Origin: Celeribacter sp. HF31
GTDB lineage: Bacteria; Pseudomonadota; Alphaproteobacteria; Rhodobacterales; Rhodobacteraceae
Assembly (NCBI RefSeq): GCF_011806455.1
Contig: NZ_JAATOT010000007.1
Coordinates: 186,001 to 250,000, forward strand
DNA: 64,000 nucleotides
Direction: 5' to 3'
The notes beneath the pieces were generated by a model. It was not told where the DNA came from, did no database searches, and saw only the letters and a program-made list of their open reading frames with translations. The translations under genes and the position numbers were made by a program. Of this stretch, positions 45,975 through 54,955 are shown piece by piece. Position 1 is the first letter of the stretch; every line of letters starts with the position of its first letter.

Positions 45975-47285
45975 TTACTTGATGTATCCGGCCTTCATCA
46001 TCTCACGCTCGGTGAGTTTCTGGGCGTTGTCCAAGGCCTGTTCGGCGCTCATCTGACCGGCCAGAGCCGCAGAGAATTGCTGGCCGACGGCGGTGCCAAT
46101 GCCCTGAAATTCCGGGATCGCAACGAATTGCACGCCCACGTAAGGCACCTCATCCACGGTCGGGTTCTTGGGGTCCGCAGACAGGATGGACTCGAGCGTC
46201 ATCTTCGCGAAAGGCACGGACTGATACTCCGGGTTCTCGTAGAGCGACTGACGCGTACCCGGCGGCACATTCGCCCAACCTTCTTTCGAGGCGACGAGCG
46301 CGGTGTAGTCTTTCGACGTCGCCCATTCGACAAAGGCTTTTGCCGCGTCGACTTTCTGCGTGCCCGCCGGAATGCCGAGGTTCCATGCCCAAAGCCAGTT
46401 GCCACGCGGGCCAAGCCCGTTGTCCGGCGCCTGCGCAAACCCGACGCTGTCGGCCACTTGGCTGTCGTTCGGGTTGGTCACGAAAGAGGCCGCGACGGTG
46501 GCGTCGATCCACATGCCGCATTTGCCGGTCTGGAACAGCGCGAGGTTCTCATTGAACCCGTTGCCCGACGCGCCCGGCGGACCGTAATTGTTCATCAGCT
46601 CAAGATAGTCGTTCAGCGTATTGGCCCAGGCCTCAGAGTCGAACTGCGGCTTCCAATCCATGTCGAACCATTTCGCACCGTAGGAATTGGCCATCGCCGA
46701 GAGGAACGCCATGTTCTCGCCCCAGCCCGCCTTGCCGCGCAGGCAGATGCCGTAGACCTCGTTGTCCTTGTCGGTCATCGCGGCGGCGGCTTCTTTGATG
46801 AAGGTCCAGGTGGGCGCGTCGGGCATCTCAAGCCCGGCCTTTTCCATCAGGTCGGTGCGATACATCACCATCGAGCTTTCGCCATAGAACGGGGCCGCGT
46901 AAAGCTCGCCATCGACGGTCAGTCCCTCGCGGATCGCGGGCAAGAGATCGTCAACGTCATAGCTCTCCGGCAGATCGTTGAGCGACACAAGCCAACCACG
47001 CTCGCCCCAGATCGGCACCTCGTAGGTCCCGATGGTCATGACGTCGAATTGACCGCCCTTGGTGGCCACGTCCTGCGTCACCCGTTGGCGCAGCACGTTT
47101 TCCTCCAACGTGACCCACTCCACCTCGATGTCGGGATGTTTGGCGTAAAAATCATCCATCAGACCCTGCATGCGGATCATGTCGCCGTTGTTCACGGTTG
47201 CGACGGTGATGGTCTCGGAAGTGGCCCCTGTCGCCAAAGCAGCAAGAGCGCACGCCCCCATGAGGGCGCGGAAAGTCGTGTTCAT
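45975..47285 (-). CDS. smoE: polyol ABC transporter substrate-binding protein
   Basis: 436 residues with a Sec signal peptide (about 1-24, ALAALATGATSE). Family-1 extracellular solute-binding protein of the SmoE type: DFYAKHPDIEVEWVTLEE early, DAPTWTFIKEAAAAM central. Binds sorbitol/mannitol in the periplasm. First gene of the transport operon behind a promoter region with an inverted-repeat operator. Confidence 0.93.
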   Translation of the reverse strand: MNTTFRALMGACALAALATGATSETITVATVNNGDMIRMQGLMDDFYAKHPDIEVEWVTLEENVLRQRVTQDVATKGGQFDVMTIGTYEVPIWGERGWLVSLNDLPESYDVDDLLPAIREGLTVDGELYAAPFYGESSMVMYRTDLMEKAGLEMPDAPTWTFIKEAAAAMTDKDNEVYGICLRGKAGWGENMAFLSAMANSYGAKWFDMDWKPQFDSEAWANTLNDYLELMNNYGPPGASGNGFNENLALFQTGKCGMWIDATVAASFVTNPNDSQVADSVGFAQAPDNGLGPRGNWLWAWNLGIPAGTQKVDAAKAFVEWATSKDYTALVASKEGWANVPPGTRQSLYENPEYQSVPFAKMTLESILSADPKNPTVDEVPYVGVQFVAIPEFQGIGTAVGQQFSAALAGQMSAEQALDNAQKLTEREMMKAGYIK

Positions 47286-47304
47286 GATATCCTCCCATTA
47301 GATT

Positions 47305-47359
47305 TGAGCATTTGCCCATATCATGAACTAATGCTCACCTATGCGTGCAATTCTGTCAA
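47305..47359 (-). promoter_or_regulatory. smoE promoter region with perfect inverted repeat (candidate SorC-type operator)
   Basis: TGAGCATT (47305-47312) and AATGCTCA (47330-47337) form a perfect 8-bp inverted repeat separated by 17 bp. A consensus -35 TTGACA lies on the minus strand at 47359-47354, placing the repeat over the expected -10 and start region. The adjacent SorC-type regulator gene is the obvious binding partner. The -10 itself is poor, consistent with an activated or tightly controlled promoter. Confidence 0.65.
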
Positions 47360-47404
47360 GACGCTTTCCCAAAACGCCCATGACTTCATCTCTCGCGGGA
47401 AATT

Positions 47405-48376
47405 CTATTGTAAAATCAAATCCCTGGCGGTGCGCTCATCGGTAAAAACACCGGACAGAAGGCCCCCACCCAGCGCCGCCCGCAACGCAGGAAGCTTTGA
47501 ATCGCCCGCAGCAACGCAATACACCGGCATCTTCTGCACCGGCACTTGCACCCCGACCATGCGGTGATTCACCGGGTGATCGAGGTAGCGACCAGCGCCG
47601 TCGAAAATATGGCCGCAAATCTCGCCAACACCCCCTGCGGCCCGCAAATCGGTGAGCTCCTCGGCGGTCAGGAAGCCATCGACATAGAGCGGCGCGTCAT
47701 CGCCCATCTGTCCGATGCCCACGATGGCGAGATCGGCAGATTTCGCCAAGGCGCGCGAGGCTTTCACATGCGGCAGAGACCGATAGAGCACCAATTCCGC
47801 ATCGTCACGCGCCGAGACCGGGGCGGACATTGGGTAATGCTTGGCGCGGGTCTTTTCCGCAAACCGCATTATAACTTCGTAAAACGACGCGGACCCATCT
47901 GGCGCGACATTGCCAATGAGCGACACCAGCTTGTGGTGCGCGCCATCGACGATGCGCAGATGTTCGACCACGGTCTTGAGCGTCCGCCCGGTGCCCAGCG
48001 CAAAGGTCTTGGGCTGCGTCTCCTCGAAGAACCGTTCCAACACCGGCGCGACAAAAGGCGCCAGCCCGATCAGCGGATCGGCCCCCGCCCCGATCCCCGG
48101 CGAGACCCAGGCTGCCTCCAACCCGAACCGGGCTTTGAGATCACGTTCCAGCTCAAGACAGCGCGCAATCGGATGATCGATCCGCACCCGGATCAACCCT
48201 TCGGCAGAGGCGCGTGCGACGAGCCGCTGCGCGCGCTGGCGGGAAATGCCCAACTCCTGCGCGATCTGATCCTGCGTCATGCCGCCGACAAAGGACAACC
48301 ACGCCGCCCGCGCCGCCAAATCGCGCGGAGAGACATCGCTGTCCTCGGCAAAGCCTTGCACATTTCCTTTGGTCAT
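47405..48376 (-). CDS. SorC/DeoR-type sugar-binding transcriptional regulator of the smo operon
   Basis: 323 residues. N-terminal helix-turn-helix in MTQDQIAQELGISRQRAQRL (about 34-53), then a phosphosugar-binding domain with GTGRTL, GIGQMGDDAPL and the GGxxK-type GDSKLPALRAALGGGLLSG. Position directly upstream of smoE indicates control of polyol use by a sugar or sugar-phosphate. ATG 48376 overlaps the HAD gene's TGA (ATGA), so the two are coupled. Confidence 0.9.
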   Translation of the reverse strand: MTKGNVQGFAEDSDVSPRDLAARAAWLSFVGGMTQDQIAQELGISRQRAQRLVARASAEGLIRVRIDHPIARCLELERDLKARFGLEAAWVSPGIGAGADPLIGLAPFVAPVLERFFEETQPKTFALGTGRTLKTVVEHLRIVDGAHHKLVSLIGNVAPDGSASFYEVIMRFAEKTRAKHYPMSAPVSARDDAELVLYRSLPHVKASRALAKSADLAIVGIGQMGDDAPLYVDGFLTAEELTDLRAAGGVGEICGHIFDGAGRYLDHPVNHRMVGVQVPVQKMPVYCVAAGDSKLPALRAALGGGLLSGVFTDERTARDLILQ

Positions 48377-49050
48377 GACCCTGACGCTCCCCCGCAAAGT
48401 TGCGGTGCAGCATGAAAGAAATCCGCGAATGATGCAAATACGCGATGCGGCTCAACGCCATCTTCATGCGTCAGATCGAGGCCACGAAGGTGACTTCCGC
48501 CGGTGAACCGCCAAACGGTCATGCCCGCCGCCAATCCCGCCTGAACCCCCGCAAGCGAGTCCTCAATGACGAGGCAACGGCTTGGGGATACACGGTTTTT
48601 CTCCGCGACCAAAAGGAAAAGATCGGGGGCGGGTTTGCCGTGCGAGACCTCAGAGGCCGTGGTGCACCGGCCCTCGAAGAGATCGCTAAAGCCGACGATG
48701 CGCAACGAATCCGCCAGACGCGGCGGGCTTGAACTTGTGGCCAGGGTATAGGGCACGGAGAGCTGTGTGATCGCCTCACGCACGCCTTGGACGGGGCGCA
48801 ACTCTTGTTGAAAGGCGGCAATGAGACGCGCACGGTAAGCGTCTTCGAAGCCATCTGGCAAGGTGAGGCCGAACGCCTCGCGGATCTGTTGCATCACGAC
48901 CGGATAGCTGCGCCCAAGGAAATGCCGCGCCACATAGGCGGTGTCGATCTCGACCCCAAAGCCTGCCAATTCGTCGATCAGCATGCGGGCGGAAATCACC
49001 TCGCTGTCGATCAGAACGCCGTCGCAATCAAAGATCACCAGATCGAACAT
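48373..49050 (-). CDS. HAD-superfamily phosphatase (beta-phosphoglucomutase/sugar phosphatase type)
   Basis: 225 residues. HAD motif I FDCDGVLIDSE with both Asp, motif II TSSSPPR (Ser), motif III Lys near HGKPAPDLF and motif IV VIEDSLAGVQAG. A cap domain sits between I and II, as in sugar-phosphate phosphatases. Coupled to the smo regulator, so it may act on a polyol-phosphate or clear the regulator's ligand; that is inference. Good GGAGGGG ribosome site before ATG 49050. Confidence 0.9.
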   Translation of the reverse strand: MFDLVIFDCDGVLIDSEVISARMLIDELAGFGVEIDTAYVARHFLGRSYPVVMQQIREAFGLTLPDGFEDAYRARLIAAFQQELRPVQGVREAITQLSVPYTLATSSSPPRLADSLRIVGFSDLFEGRCTTASEVSHGKPAPDLFLLVAEKNRVSPSRCLVIEDSLAGVQAGLAAGMTVWRFTGGSHLRGLDLTHEDGVEPHRVFASFADFFHAAPQLCGGASGS

Positions 49051-49101
49051 CGCCCCTCCCTCACGCTGGGTGCCCAGCGCCTTATGACAGAGCGACACCC
49101 C

Positions 49102-49935
49102 TCAGCCAAGCTCAAGCGTCGCCACGCCAAAGAGCGTTTCGGGATGGCCCGGCTGTGGCGGCGTGCCGCGGTACATGCGGGCGGTCTCGAAGGTGGCCTG
49201 CCAACCGAGCGACACGAGGCGATTGCAAAATTCACCCTGCACGCCCGGCACGTCCAGAATGGCCCGGGTCTGGCCCAGCGCCCGTGCAGCAGCGGACATC
49301 AGCGCCAGAGCCGCCTCGGCATCGGGGGCAATCAGCGGTCCGATCTTGCAGCCGTCGCGACAGAGCCGCGCGGTGGCAAAACCGACCGGACCGTCAGGCC
49401 CGTCCAACACCACGGTGCGGCGGGTCTCTGTGTCGAAAAGCCATGAGGACAGGAACCGAGGACGCAGGAAACCATTGGCCAAGAGATCGAGCTGACCGAG
49501 ATCGGCGGCCTCACGCGGACCAAGCACCCGCAGACCCTCGCAGGTCACATCCGGCACAGGGCCTTCGAAGCGAAGGGTCGCGCCGGTTTTCTCAAATCCG
49601 GATTTGGCATAATTCGCCTGCTGCTCTGCCACACCATCGAGACCGACAGTGCGCGTGCCTGCGTGCTCAAGCGCGTGGCTCCAAAGCTTGAGGCCAATGC
49701 CCCGTCCGCGATATTTCGGCTTGCAGATGTACAGCCCCAGAAAGGCAAAGCCCGGCGAATGGTTCACAACCGAAATCGCCGCCGCCAGACCGCTTTTCTT
49801 TTCCGCGACAAAAAAGCCCTCCTGATCGGCGCGCGCGAAAACTTCGGCATCCTCAAGCCCCGGGTTCCAGCCCTCTTCGGCCGCCCAGTCGAGCATGGTC
49901 GCAACCTCTGCGGAGCTGGCGCTGCGCAGGATCAA
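49102..49935 (-). CDS. two-domain GNAT N-acetyltransferase
   Basis: 277 residues. N-terminal GNAT domain with acetyl-CoA loop KYRGRGIGLKLW (about 73-84) and a C-terminal half resembling the second GNAT-like domain (Acetyltransf_18) of similar 280-residue proteins. Cytoplasmic. Its ATG overlaps the GntR stop (ATGA), so it is coexpressed with that regulator. Substrate unknown. Confidence 0.85.
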   Translation of the reverse strand: MILRSASSAEVATMLDWAAEEGWNPGLEDAEVFARADQEGFFVAEKKSGLAAAISVVNHSPGFAFLGLYICKPKYRGRGIGLKLWSHALEHAGTRTVGLDGVAEQQANYAKSGFEKTGATLRFEGPVPDVTCEGLRVLGPREAADLGQLDLLANGFLRPRFLSSWLFDTETRRTVVLDGPDGPVGFATARLCRDGCKIGPLIAPDAEAALALMSAAARALGQTRAILDVPGVQGEFCNRLVSLGWQATFETARMYRGTPPQPGHPETLFGVATLELG

Positions 49936-50618
49936 TTGAGCGCCTCTTTCAGAGATTTCGGCACCGACGGCTGATCGCGCAGATCGAGCGAAGTCAGAAG
50001 GTCCAAGAGGTGATGATGCATCAACTCCTCCGCCGCCGCGCCATCGTGACGGGCCAGAGCCTTGATCAACGCATCATGGGCGTGGCTCTCGCACAGGGCG
50101 GTGCGCCGTTGCCAATAGAGCGCGATGATCAGCGACGAGCGCGAGACGAGCTGGGCGATGAATTCGGCGACGGTGGATTGGTCGGCGATGCGGGCGATCT
50201 CGACATGGAACATGCCGGAGAGGTGCAACGCACGGCCCGTGTCGCCGGCGTGCAGCGCGGCATGTTCTTCGTCGATATGTTTTTGCAGGATCTTGATGTC
50301 TTCGGGCGTCGCGCGTTCGGCGGCGGATTTTGCGGTGCGAGGCTCCAACAGAGACCGCGCCTCGAAAACCTCGCGCGCCTCTTTGACGGAGGGCTGCGCG
50401 ACGAAGGCACCGCGATTGCGCTTCAGCTCGACCAGACGGTCATGGGCCAGTTCCTGGAGCGCGGCGCGCACGACGGTGCGGCTTACGCCATAAATCTCTC
50501 CGACCTCGTCCTCGCTCAGCTTCATACCCGGCGACAGGCGATGTTCGTGGATGGCTATGGCAAGGCTCTCTGCGACCCTCGCGCTCCCGCTTTCCCTCTG
50601 ATCTGCCTGACCCTGCAT
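49932..50618 (-). CDS. GntR-family regulator, FCD subfamily
   Basis: 228 residues. Winged helix (about 10-75) with LSEDEVGEIYGVSRTVVRAAL recognition region (read in parts) and RGAFVAQPS wing; then the all-helical FCD ligand domain with metal-site His such as FHVEIAR and HAHDALI. Divergent from the PotFGHI-like ABC operon across 250 bp with a GntR-type palindrome, so it probably represses that operon in response to its substrate. Confidence 0.92.
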   Translation of the reverse strand: MQGQADQRESGSARVAESLAIAIHEHRLSPGMKLSEDEVGEIYGVSRTVVRAALQELAHDRLVELKRNRGAFVAQPSVKEAREVFEARSLLEPRTAKSAAERATPEDIKILQKHIDEEHAALHAGDTGRALHLSGMFHVEIARIADQSTVAEFIAQLVSRSSLIIALYWQRRTALCESHAHDALIKALARHDGAAAEELMHHHLLDLLTSLDLRDQPSVPKSLKEALN

Positions 50619-50708
50619 CTTTTTATCCTTCGCACTCGACCGTTGTCCTAGTTTCCGCCCTCGCGTCCGATTCTCAAGTCTGGAAGGGAAATAATATTGT
50701 TTACGATT

Positions 50709-50718
50709 TTGTATACAA
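50709..50718. promoter_or_regulatory. TTGTATACAA palindrome, candidate GntR/FCD operator
   Basis: Perfect 10-bp palindrome inside an AT-rich stretch between the divergent GntR gene and ABC operon. It matches the TTGTATACAA-type sites bound by many FCD-subfamily regulators. Promoter elements overlap but cannot be assigned with certainty. Confidence 0.65.
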
Positions 50719-50868
50719 TTTTAGCGCATAATTAATGCACTCTTATGTACGAGGCGCACAAACAGCAGGCAAAATATGCCCAGCCGCGCCGCAACTGCGA
50801 AAAAAACTTCGGCTCAGGCAAAAACCGGACAAGCGTAATCCCATCGAAACGCAAGCAGCAGGTGAGAT

Positions 50869-51843
50869 ATGCGCTCTGGTAAAGACCTGGAACTCGTGAC
50901 ACTGACCAAGCGCTATGGCGACACCACCGCCGTGGATGCAATCAATTACGTCTTTGAGAACGGCACCTATGTGTGCCTTTTGGGCCCGTCGGGCTGCGGC
51001 AAATCCACAACGCTCCGGATGATCGCCGGGCATGAAAGCGTCACCGACGGCTCGATCCTTTTGGACGGGTTCGACATTTCGCGCTTGCCGCCCGCCAAGC
51101 GCGGCACGGCGATGATGTTTCAAAGCTACGCGCTCTTCCCGCACCTTAACGTGCGCGACAACGTGGCGTTTTCTTTGCGCATGAAGGGGGTCGACAAGGC
51201 GGAGCGCCATAAAGCCGCCGGCGAGATGCTTGAGCTGGTGCATATGACCGATTTCGCGGATCGGCTTCCGGCGCAACTCTCAGGCGGTCAACAACAGCGT
51301 GTCGCCCTGGCCCGCGCTCTGGTGACCAAGCCCCGCGTCTTGTTGCTCGATGAACCGCTCTCTGCGCTCGATCCGTTTTTGCGGATCAAGGTGCGTGCCG
51401 AGTTGAAACGCATTCAGCGCGAGTTGGGCATCACCTTCCTGCACGTGACCCATGGTCAGGACGAAGCCCTCGCGCTCGCCGATGAGATCGTGGTGATGAA
51501 CAATTCCGTCATCGAACAGGCCGGTCCCGCCCGCGAGGTGTGGAACACGCCGAAAACCGAATTCGTTGCGCGCTTTATGGGCGGTCACAATGTGATCTCT
51601 CTGGATGGCGCCAAAGTCGCGCTGCGCGCCGATGAGGTGCTTCTGGGCGACACGGGTCTGCCCGCCACCGTCACCTCGGTCGAATATCAGGGCGCCCATG
51701 TGGCGATGACTTCGATGACGGACGCGGGCGAAGAGGTTCTGGCCCTCGTGCCCGAAAGCACCTTCTTTTCCAATCCAAAGAACCCGGGCGATGCGGTGAG
51801 CCTCGCTTGGGACGAGGGGCGGCTGCACCGCCTCCAAGCCTGA
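50869..51843 (+). CDS. polyamine/opine-type ABC transporter ATP-binding protein
   Basis: 324 residues, PotA/PotG-like. Walker [10 protein letters not shown], signature LSGGQQQR, Walker B LLLDEPLSALD, and a C-terminal TOBE domain (about 245-320). First gene of a five-gene operon with binding protein, two permeases and a racemase. The family transports polyamines, opines, thiamine or similar compounds; specificity not readable here. Confidence 0.92.
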   Translation: MRSGKDLELVTLTKRYGDTTAVDAINYVFENGTYVCLLGPSGCGKSTTLRMIAGHESVTDGSILLDGFDISRLPPAKRGTAMMFQSYALFPHLNVRDNVAFSLRMKGVDKAERHKAAGEMLELVHMTDFADRLPAQLSGGQQQRVALARALVTKPRVLLLDEPLSALDPFLRIKVRAELKRIQRELGITFLHVTHGQDEALALADEIVVMNNSVIEQAGPAREVWNTPKTEFVARFMGGHNVISLDGAKVALRADEVLLGDTGLPATVTSVEYQGAHVAMTSMTDAGEEVLALVPESTFFSNPKNPGDAVSLAWDEGRLHRLQA

Positions 51844-51874
51844 TAAAAACCACTCCAACAAGGGATGAACTCAC

Positions 51875-53140
51875 ATGTCTAAAATGCGTTACTCGCGGCG
51901 TGCCGTGCTCAAAGGCGGTGCCGCTGCCGTTGCCGCCTCGACCCTTCCGGCGCCGATGGTCTGGGCCCAGGAAATCAAGGACATCACGCTGCGCCAATTC
52001 GGCACCGGCGTGTCGAACCTCAACGATGTGGCCAACAAGGTGAAAGAAGACCTGGGCTTCACGCTTGAGATGACCGCTCTGGATTCCGATAGCGTGACCC
52101 AGCGCGCCGCGACCCAGCCCGACAGCTTTGACATCGCCGACATCGAATACTGGATCTGTAAGAAAGTCTGGCCGACCGGCAACCTTCAGGCCATGGACAC
52201 CTCGAAAATCGCCAATTACGACAAGATCGTCGGCATTTTCCGTGACGGCAAACTGACGCCGGAGTCCACGATCGCACAGGGCACCGCGCCGCACACCGTG
52301 GGCTTTGTCGACGGCCCGGGCGGCACCTCCTTCGCCGATGAAGAGACCGGCTGGATGACCCTCATCCCGACGATCTATAACGCCGACACGCTGGGCATCC
52401 GCCCCGACCTCATCGGTCGCCCGATCAACACCTGGGCCGAGCTTCTGAACCCGGAATTCAAGGGCAAAGCCTCGATCCTCGACATTTCCTCGATCGGTAT
52501 CATGGATATGGCGATGGTCTGCGAGGCCATGGGCGAGATCCAATATGGCGACAAGGGCAACATGACCCGCGAAGAGATCGACAAGACCATGGCGATCTTC
52601 ACCGAAGCCAAGAAAAACGGCCAGTTCCGCGCGTTCTGGAAGACTTTCGATGAATCCGTGAACCTGATGGCCTCGGGCGAAGTCGTGATCCAATCCATGT
52701 GGTCTCCGGCGATCACCGCGGTGAAATCGCGCGGCATCGAGTGCGTCTACCAGCCGTTGAAAGAGGGCTATCGGAGCTGGGGCGGCGGCATCGGCCTGTC
52801 GTCTTCGCTCTCCGGCATGGAGCTTGACGCGGCCTACGAATACATCAACTGGTATCTCTCCGGTTGGGTCGGCGGCTATCTGATGCGTCAGGGCTACTAC
52901 TCCGCCGTGCCGGAAACCTCGAAGAACTTCATGACCGAGAACGAGTGGGGCTACTGGTTTGAGGGCAAGCCCGCGACCGACGTCATCACCTCGCCGACCG
53001 GCGACATTCTGGCGCAAGCCGGCGACACGCGCGATGGCGGGTCGTTCTACGACCGCATGGGGTCCGTGGCCTGCTGGAACGCCGTCATGGACGAGAACCA
53101 ATATATGGTTCGCAAATGGAACGAGTTCATCGCGTCCTGA
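51875..53140 (+). CDS. ABC transporter substrate-binding protein with Tat signal
   Basis: 421 residues. Begins with a twin-arginine signal SRRAVLKGGAAAVAAS, cleaved near residue 32 (VWAQ), so it is probably exported folded. PotD/PotF-like extracellular binding-protein fold, larger than PotD (about 350). Motifs such as DIADIEYWICKKVW and GGGIGLSSSLSGME are visible but not specific. Followed by a double hairpin before the permease genes. Confidence 0.9.
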   Translation: MSKMRYSRRAVLKGGAAAVAASTLPAPMVWAQEIKDITLRQFGTGVSNLNDVANKVKEDLGFTLEMTALDSDSVTQRAATQPDSFDIADIEYWICKKVWPTGNLQAMDTSKIANYDKIVGIFRDGKLTPESTIAQGTAPHTVGFVDGPGGTSFADEETGWMTLIPTIYNADTLGIRPDLIGRPINTWAELLNPEFKGKASILDISSIGIMDMAMVCEAMGEIQYGDKGNMTREEIDKTMAIFTEAKKNGQFRAFWKTFDESVNLMASGEVVIQSMWSPAITAVKSRGIECVYQPLKEGYRSWGGGIGLSSSLSGMELDAAYEYINWYLSGWVGGYLMRQGYYSAVPETSKNFMTENEWGYWFEGKPATDVITSPTGDILAQAGDTRDGGSFYDRMGSVACWNAVMDENQYMVRKWNEFIAS

Positions 53141-53157
53141 TCAGCGTCATGACCAAA

Positions 53158-53202
53158 GAGGGGGCGCTGCCCCCTCCACCGTGCAGGCGTCCCGTCTGCA
53201 CG
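53158..53202 (+). terminator. double hairpin between binding-protein and permease genes
   Basis: Hairpin 1: perfect 8-bp stem GAGGGGGC/GCCCCCTC with a GCT loop (53158-53176). Hairpin 2: CGTGCAG/CTGCACG with a 9-nt loop (53180-53202), followed by TTTCCTCCCCC. Lies 18 bp after the binding-protein stop and should reduce permease transcription or protect the upstream mRNA end. Confidence 0.65.
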
Positions 53203-53254
53203 TTTCCTCCCCCAGGGATATTTTTAAAACGCTTTAGACAGAAGAAGGCGCACG

Positions 53255-54109
53255 ATGCTCAAGAACCGTCACATCCAGGGCTGGCTTCAGGCCTCGCCTT
53301 TGACCCTGATCCTGATCGGGTTCCTGATCCTGCCGATCATCACCATCGTGGTGGTGAGTTTCTGGCAGGCCACCGAGTTTTCGATCATCCCGGCGTTTAC
53401 GCTTGAGAATTACGAATTCCTCTTCGGCTCTCCGGTGACCTACAAAGTCTTTTTCGCGACCTTCAAATATGCCGTGATCACATGGGCGCTGACCCTCGCC
53501 ATCGGCTTTACGGTCGCCTATTATCTGGCCTTTCATATCCAGAACCAGACGACGCAGATCGCGCTTTTCCTGCTGTGCACCATCCCGTTCTGGACCTCGA
53601 ACATCATCCGGATGATTTCCTGGATTCCCTTCCTCGGACGCAACGGCATCGCGAACTCCATGCTGCAAAGCTGGGGCGTCATAGATCAGCCGCTTGAATG
53701 GCTCTTGTATTCCGATTTCTCCGTGATCCTCGCCTTCGTGCATCTCTACACGCTCTTCATGGTCGTGCCGATTTTCAACACCATGACGCGGATTGATCAT
53801 AGCCTGATCGAAGCCGCCCGCGACAATGGCGCCAGCGGATTTCAGACCCTAACCCACGTGATTTTGCCCCTCACAAAGCCCGGCATCATGATCGGCACCA
53901 TCTTTGTGCTGACCCTCGTGATGGGCGATTTCATCACCGTGCGCTTCATGTCCGGGTCGCAAAAGGCCAACGTCGGGCGGTTAATCTCGAACGACATTTC
54001 CCTGCTGCAATACCCGTCTGCCGCCGCCACCGCCGTGATCCTTTTGATCACCGTCCTGATCGTGATCGGCATCCTGTTGCGCTTTGTCGACATCCGAAAG
54101 GAGCTCTGA
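53255..54109 (+). CDS. PotB/PotH-type ABC transporter permease
   Basis: 284 residues, six helices. Coupling motif EAARDNGASGFQTLTHVILP near 185-205. First permease of the operon. Its last 26 bp overlap an alternative start of the next gene; the assigned next start is 2 bp after this stop, with AAGGAG as its ribosome site. Confidence 0.93.
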   Translation: MLKNRHIQGWLQASPLTLILIGFLILPIITIVVVSFWQATEFSIIPAFTLENYEFLFGSPVTYKVFFATFKYAVITWALTLAIGFTVAYYLAFHIQNQTTQIALFLLCTIPFWTSNIIRMISWIPFLGRNGIANSMLQSWGVIDQPLEWLLYSDFSVILAFVHLYTLFMVVPIFNTMTRIDHSLIEAARDNGASGFQTLTHVILPLTKPGIMIGTIFVLTLVMGDFITVRFMSGSQKANVGRLISNDISLLQYPSAAATAVILLITVLIVIGILLRFVDIRKEL

Positions 54110-54110
54110 C

Positions 54111-54947
54111 ATGGAAAAGAAATCCAAATCCTTCTACGTGCTGACCGCCTTCTTCGGGCTGTTCATCCTGTTCCTTTACGGCCCCACGCTGACCATCGGC
54201 ATTCTCTCGTTCCAAGGCCCCGGCGGCGGGCTTACGTTTCCGATGCAGGGCACCTCGCTCAACTGGTTCCGTGAGCTGTTCCAGGAACAGGCCGTGGGCG
54301 ACATCTGGGGCAGTTTCCGCCGCTCCTTCGCGCTTGGCCTCATGGTCATGGTGACGACCGTTGTGGTCTCAGTCATGGGTGGTTTCGCCTTCCGCAAACG
54401 CTTCGCGGGCTCCGGGATTCTGTTCTACCTGATCATCGCCTCGCTGGTGATCCCCTCGATCCTGATCTCTCTGGGGGTCGGCTTGATCTTCAACCAATTC
54501 GGCTTGAAAATTCACTGGGCCACCTCGGGCTTTGGCTCGCAGCTCACCTGGACCCTGCCCTTCGGCCTGTTGATCATGTTCGCCGTCTTCAACCGCTTCG
54601 ACAAATCCTTCGAAGAAGCCGCCCGTGACCAAGGCGCCTCCCCTTGGCAAACCGTGCGTTATGTGGTCTTGCCGATCATCGCGCCCTCGCTCATCGGGGT
54701 TGGCCTCTTTGGCTTTACGCTGTCCTATGACGAATTCGCGCGAACCCTGTTGACCGCAGGCTCTTACAACACGCTGCCGCTGGAGATTTTCGGCATGACG
54801 ACCAATGTGACCACGCCGGTGATCTATGCTTTGGGCACGATGACCACGCTGTTCTCCCTGATCATCATCGGGGCATTCCTGTTAACCGTCTGGATCTTGG
54901 GCAAACGCCGCGCCCGGTTCGGATCCGATGCGGGCAAAGGTGTCTGA
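54111..54947 (+). CDS. PotC/PotI-type ABC transporter permease
   Basis: 278 residues, six helices. Coupling motif EEAARDQGASPWQTVRYVVL. ATG 54111 is chosen over an in-frame upstream ATG at 54084 because AAGGAG (in the end of the previous gene) is correctly placed. Partner of the preceding permease. Confidence 0.93.
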   Translation: MEKKSKSFYVLTAFFGLFILFLYGPTLTIGILSFQGPGGGLTFPMQGTSLNWFRELFQEQAVGDIWGSFRRSFALGLMVMVTTVVVSVMGGFAFRKRFAGSGILFYLIIASLVIPSILISLGVGLIFNQFGLKIHWATSGFGSQLTWTLPFGLLIMFAVFNRFDKSFEEAARDQGASPWQTVRYVVLPIIAPSLIGVGLFGFTLSYDEFARTLLTAGSYNTLPLEIFGMTTNVTTPVIYALGTMTTLFSLIIIGAFLLTVWILGKRRARFGSDAGKGV

Positions 54948-54955
54948 GGCAAACC

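Noticed and set aside
42400-47285. Polyol operon taken as horizontally acquired
   Set aside because: Composition matches the neighbours, gene order equals the Rhodobacter smo operon, and no mobile-element traces flank it.
53226-53238. Possible third copy of the 115-bp element (AAAACGCTTTA)
   Set aside because: Only the right-end heptamer and flanking A are present; no hairpin or left end within 115 bp. It belongs to a different intergenic tract.
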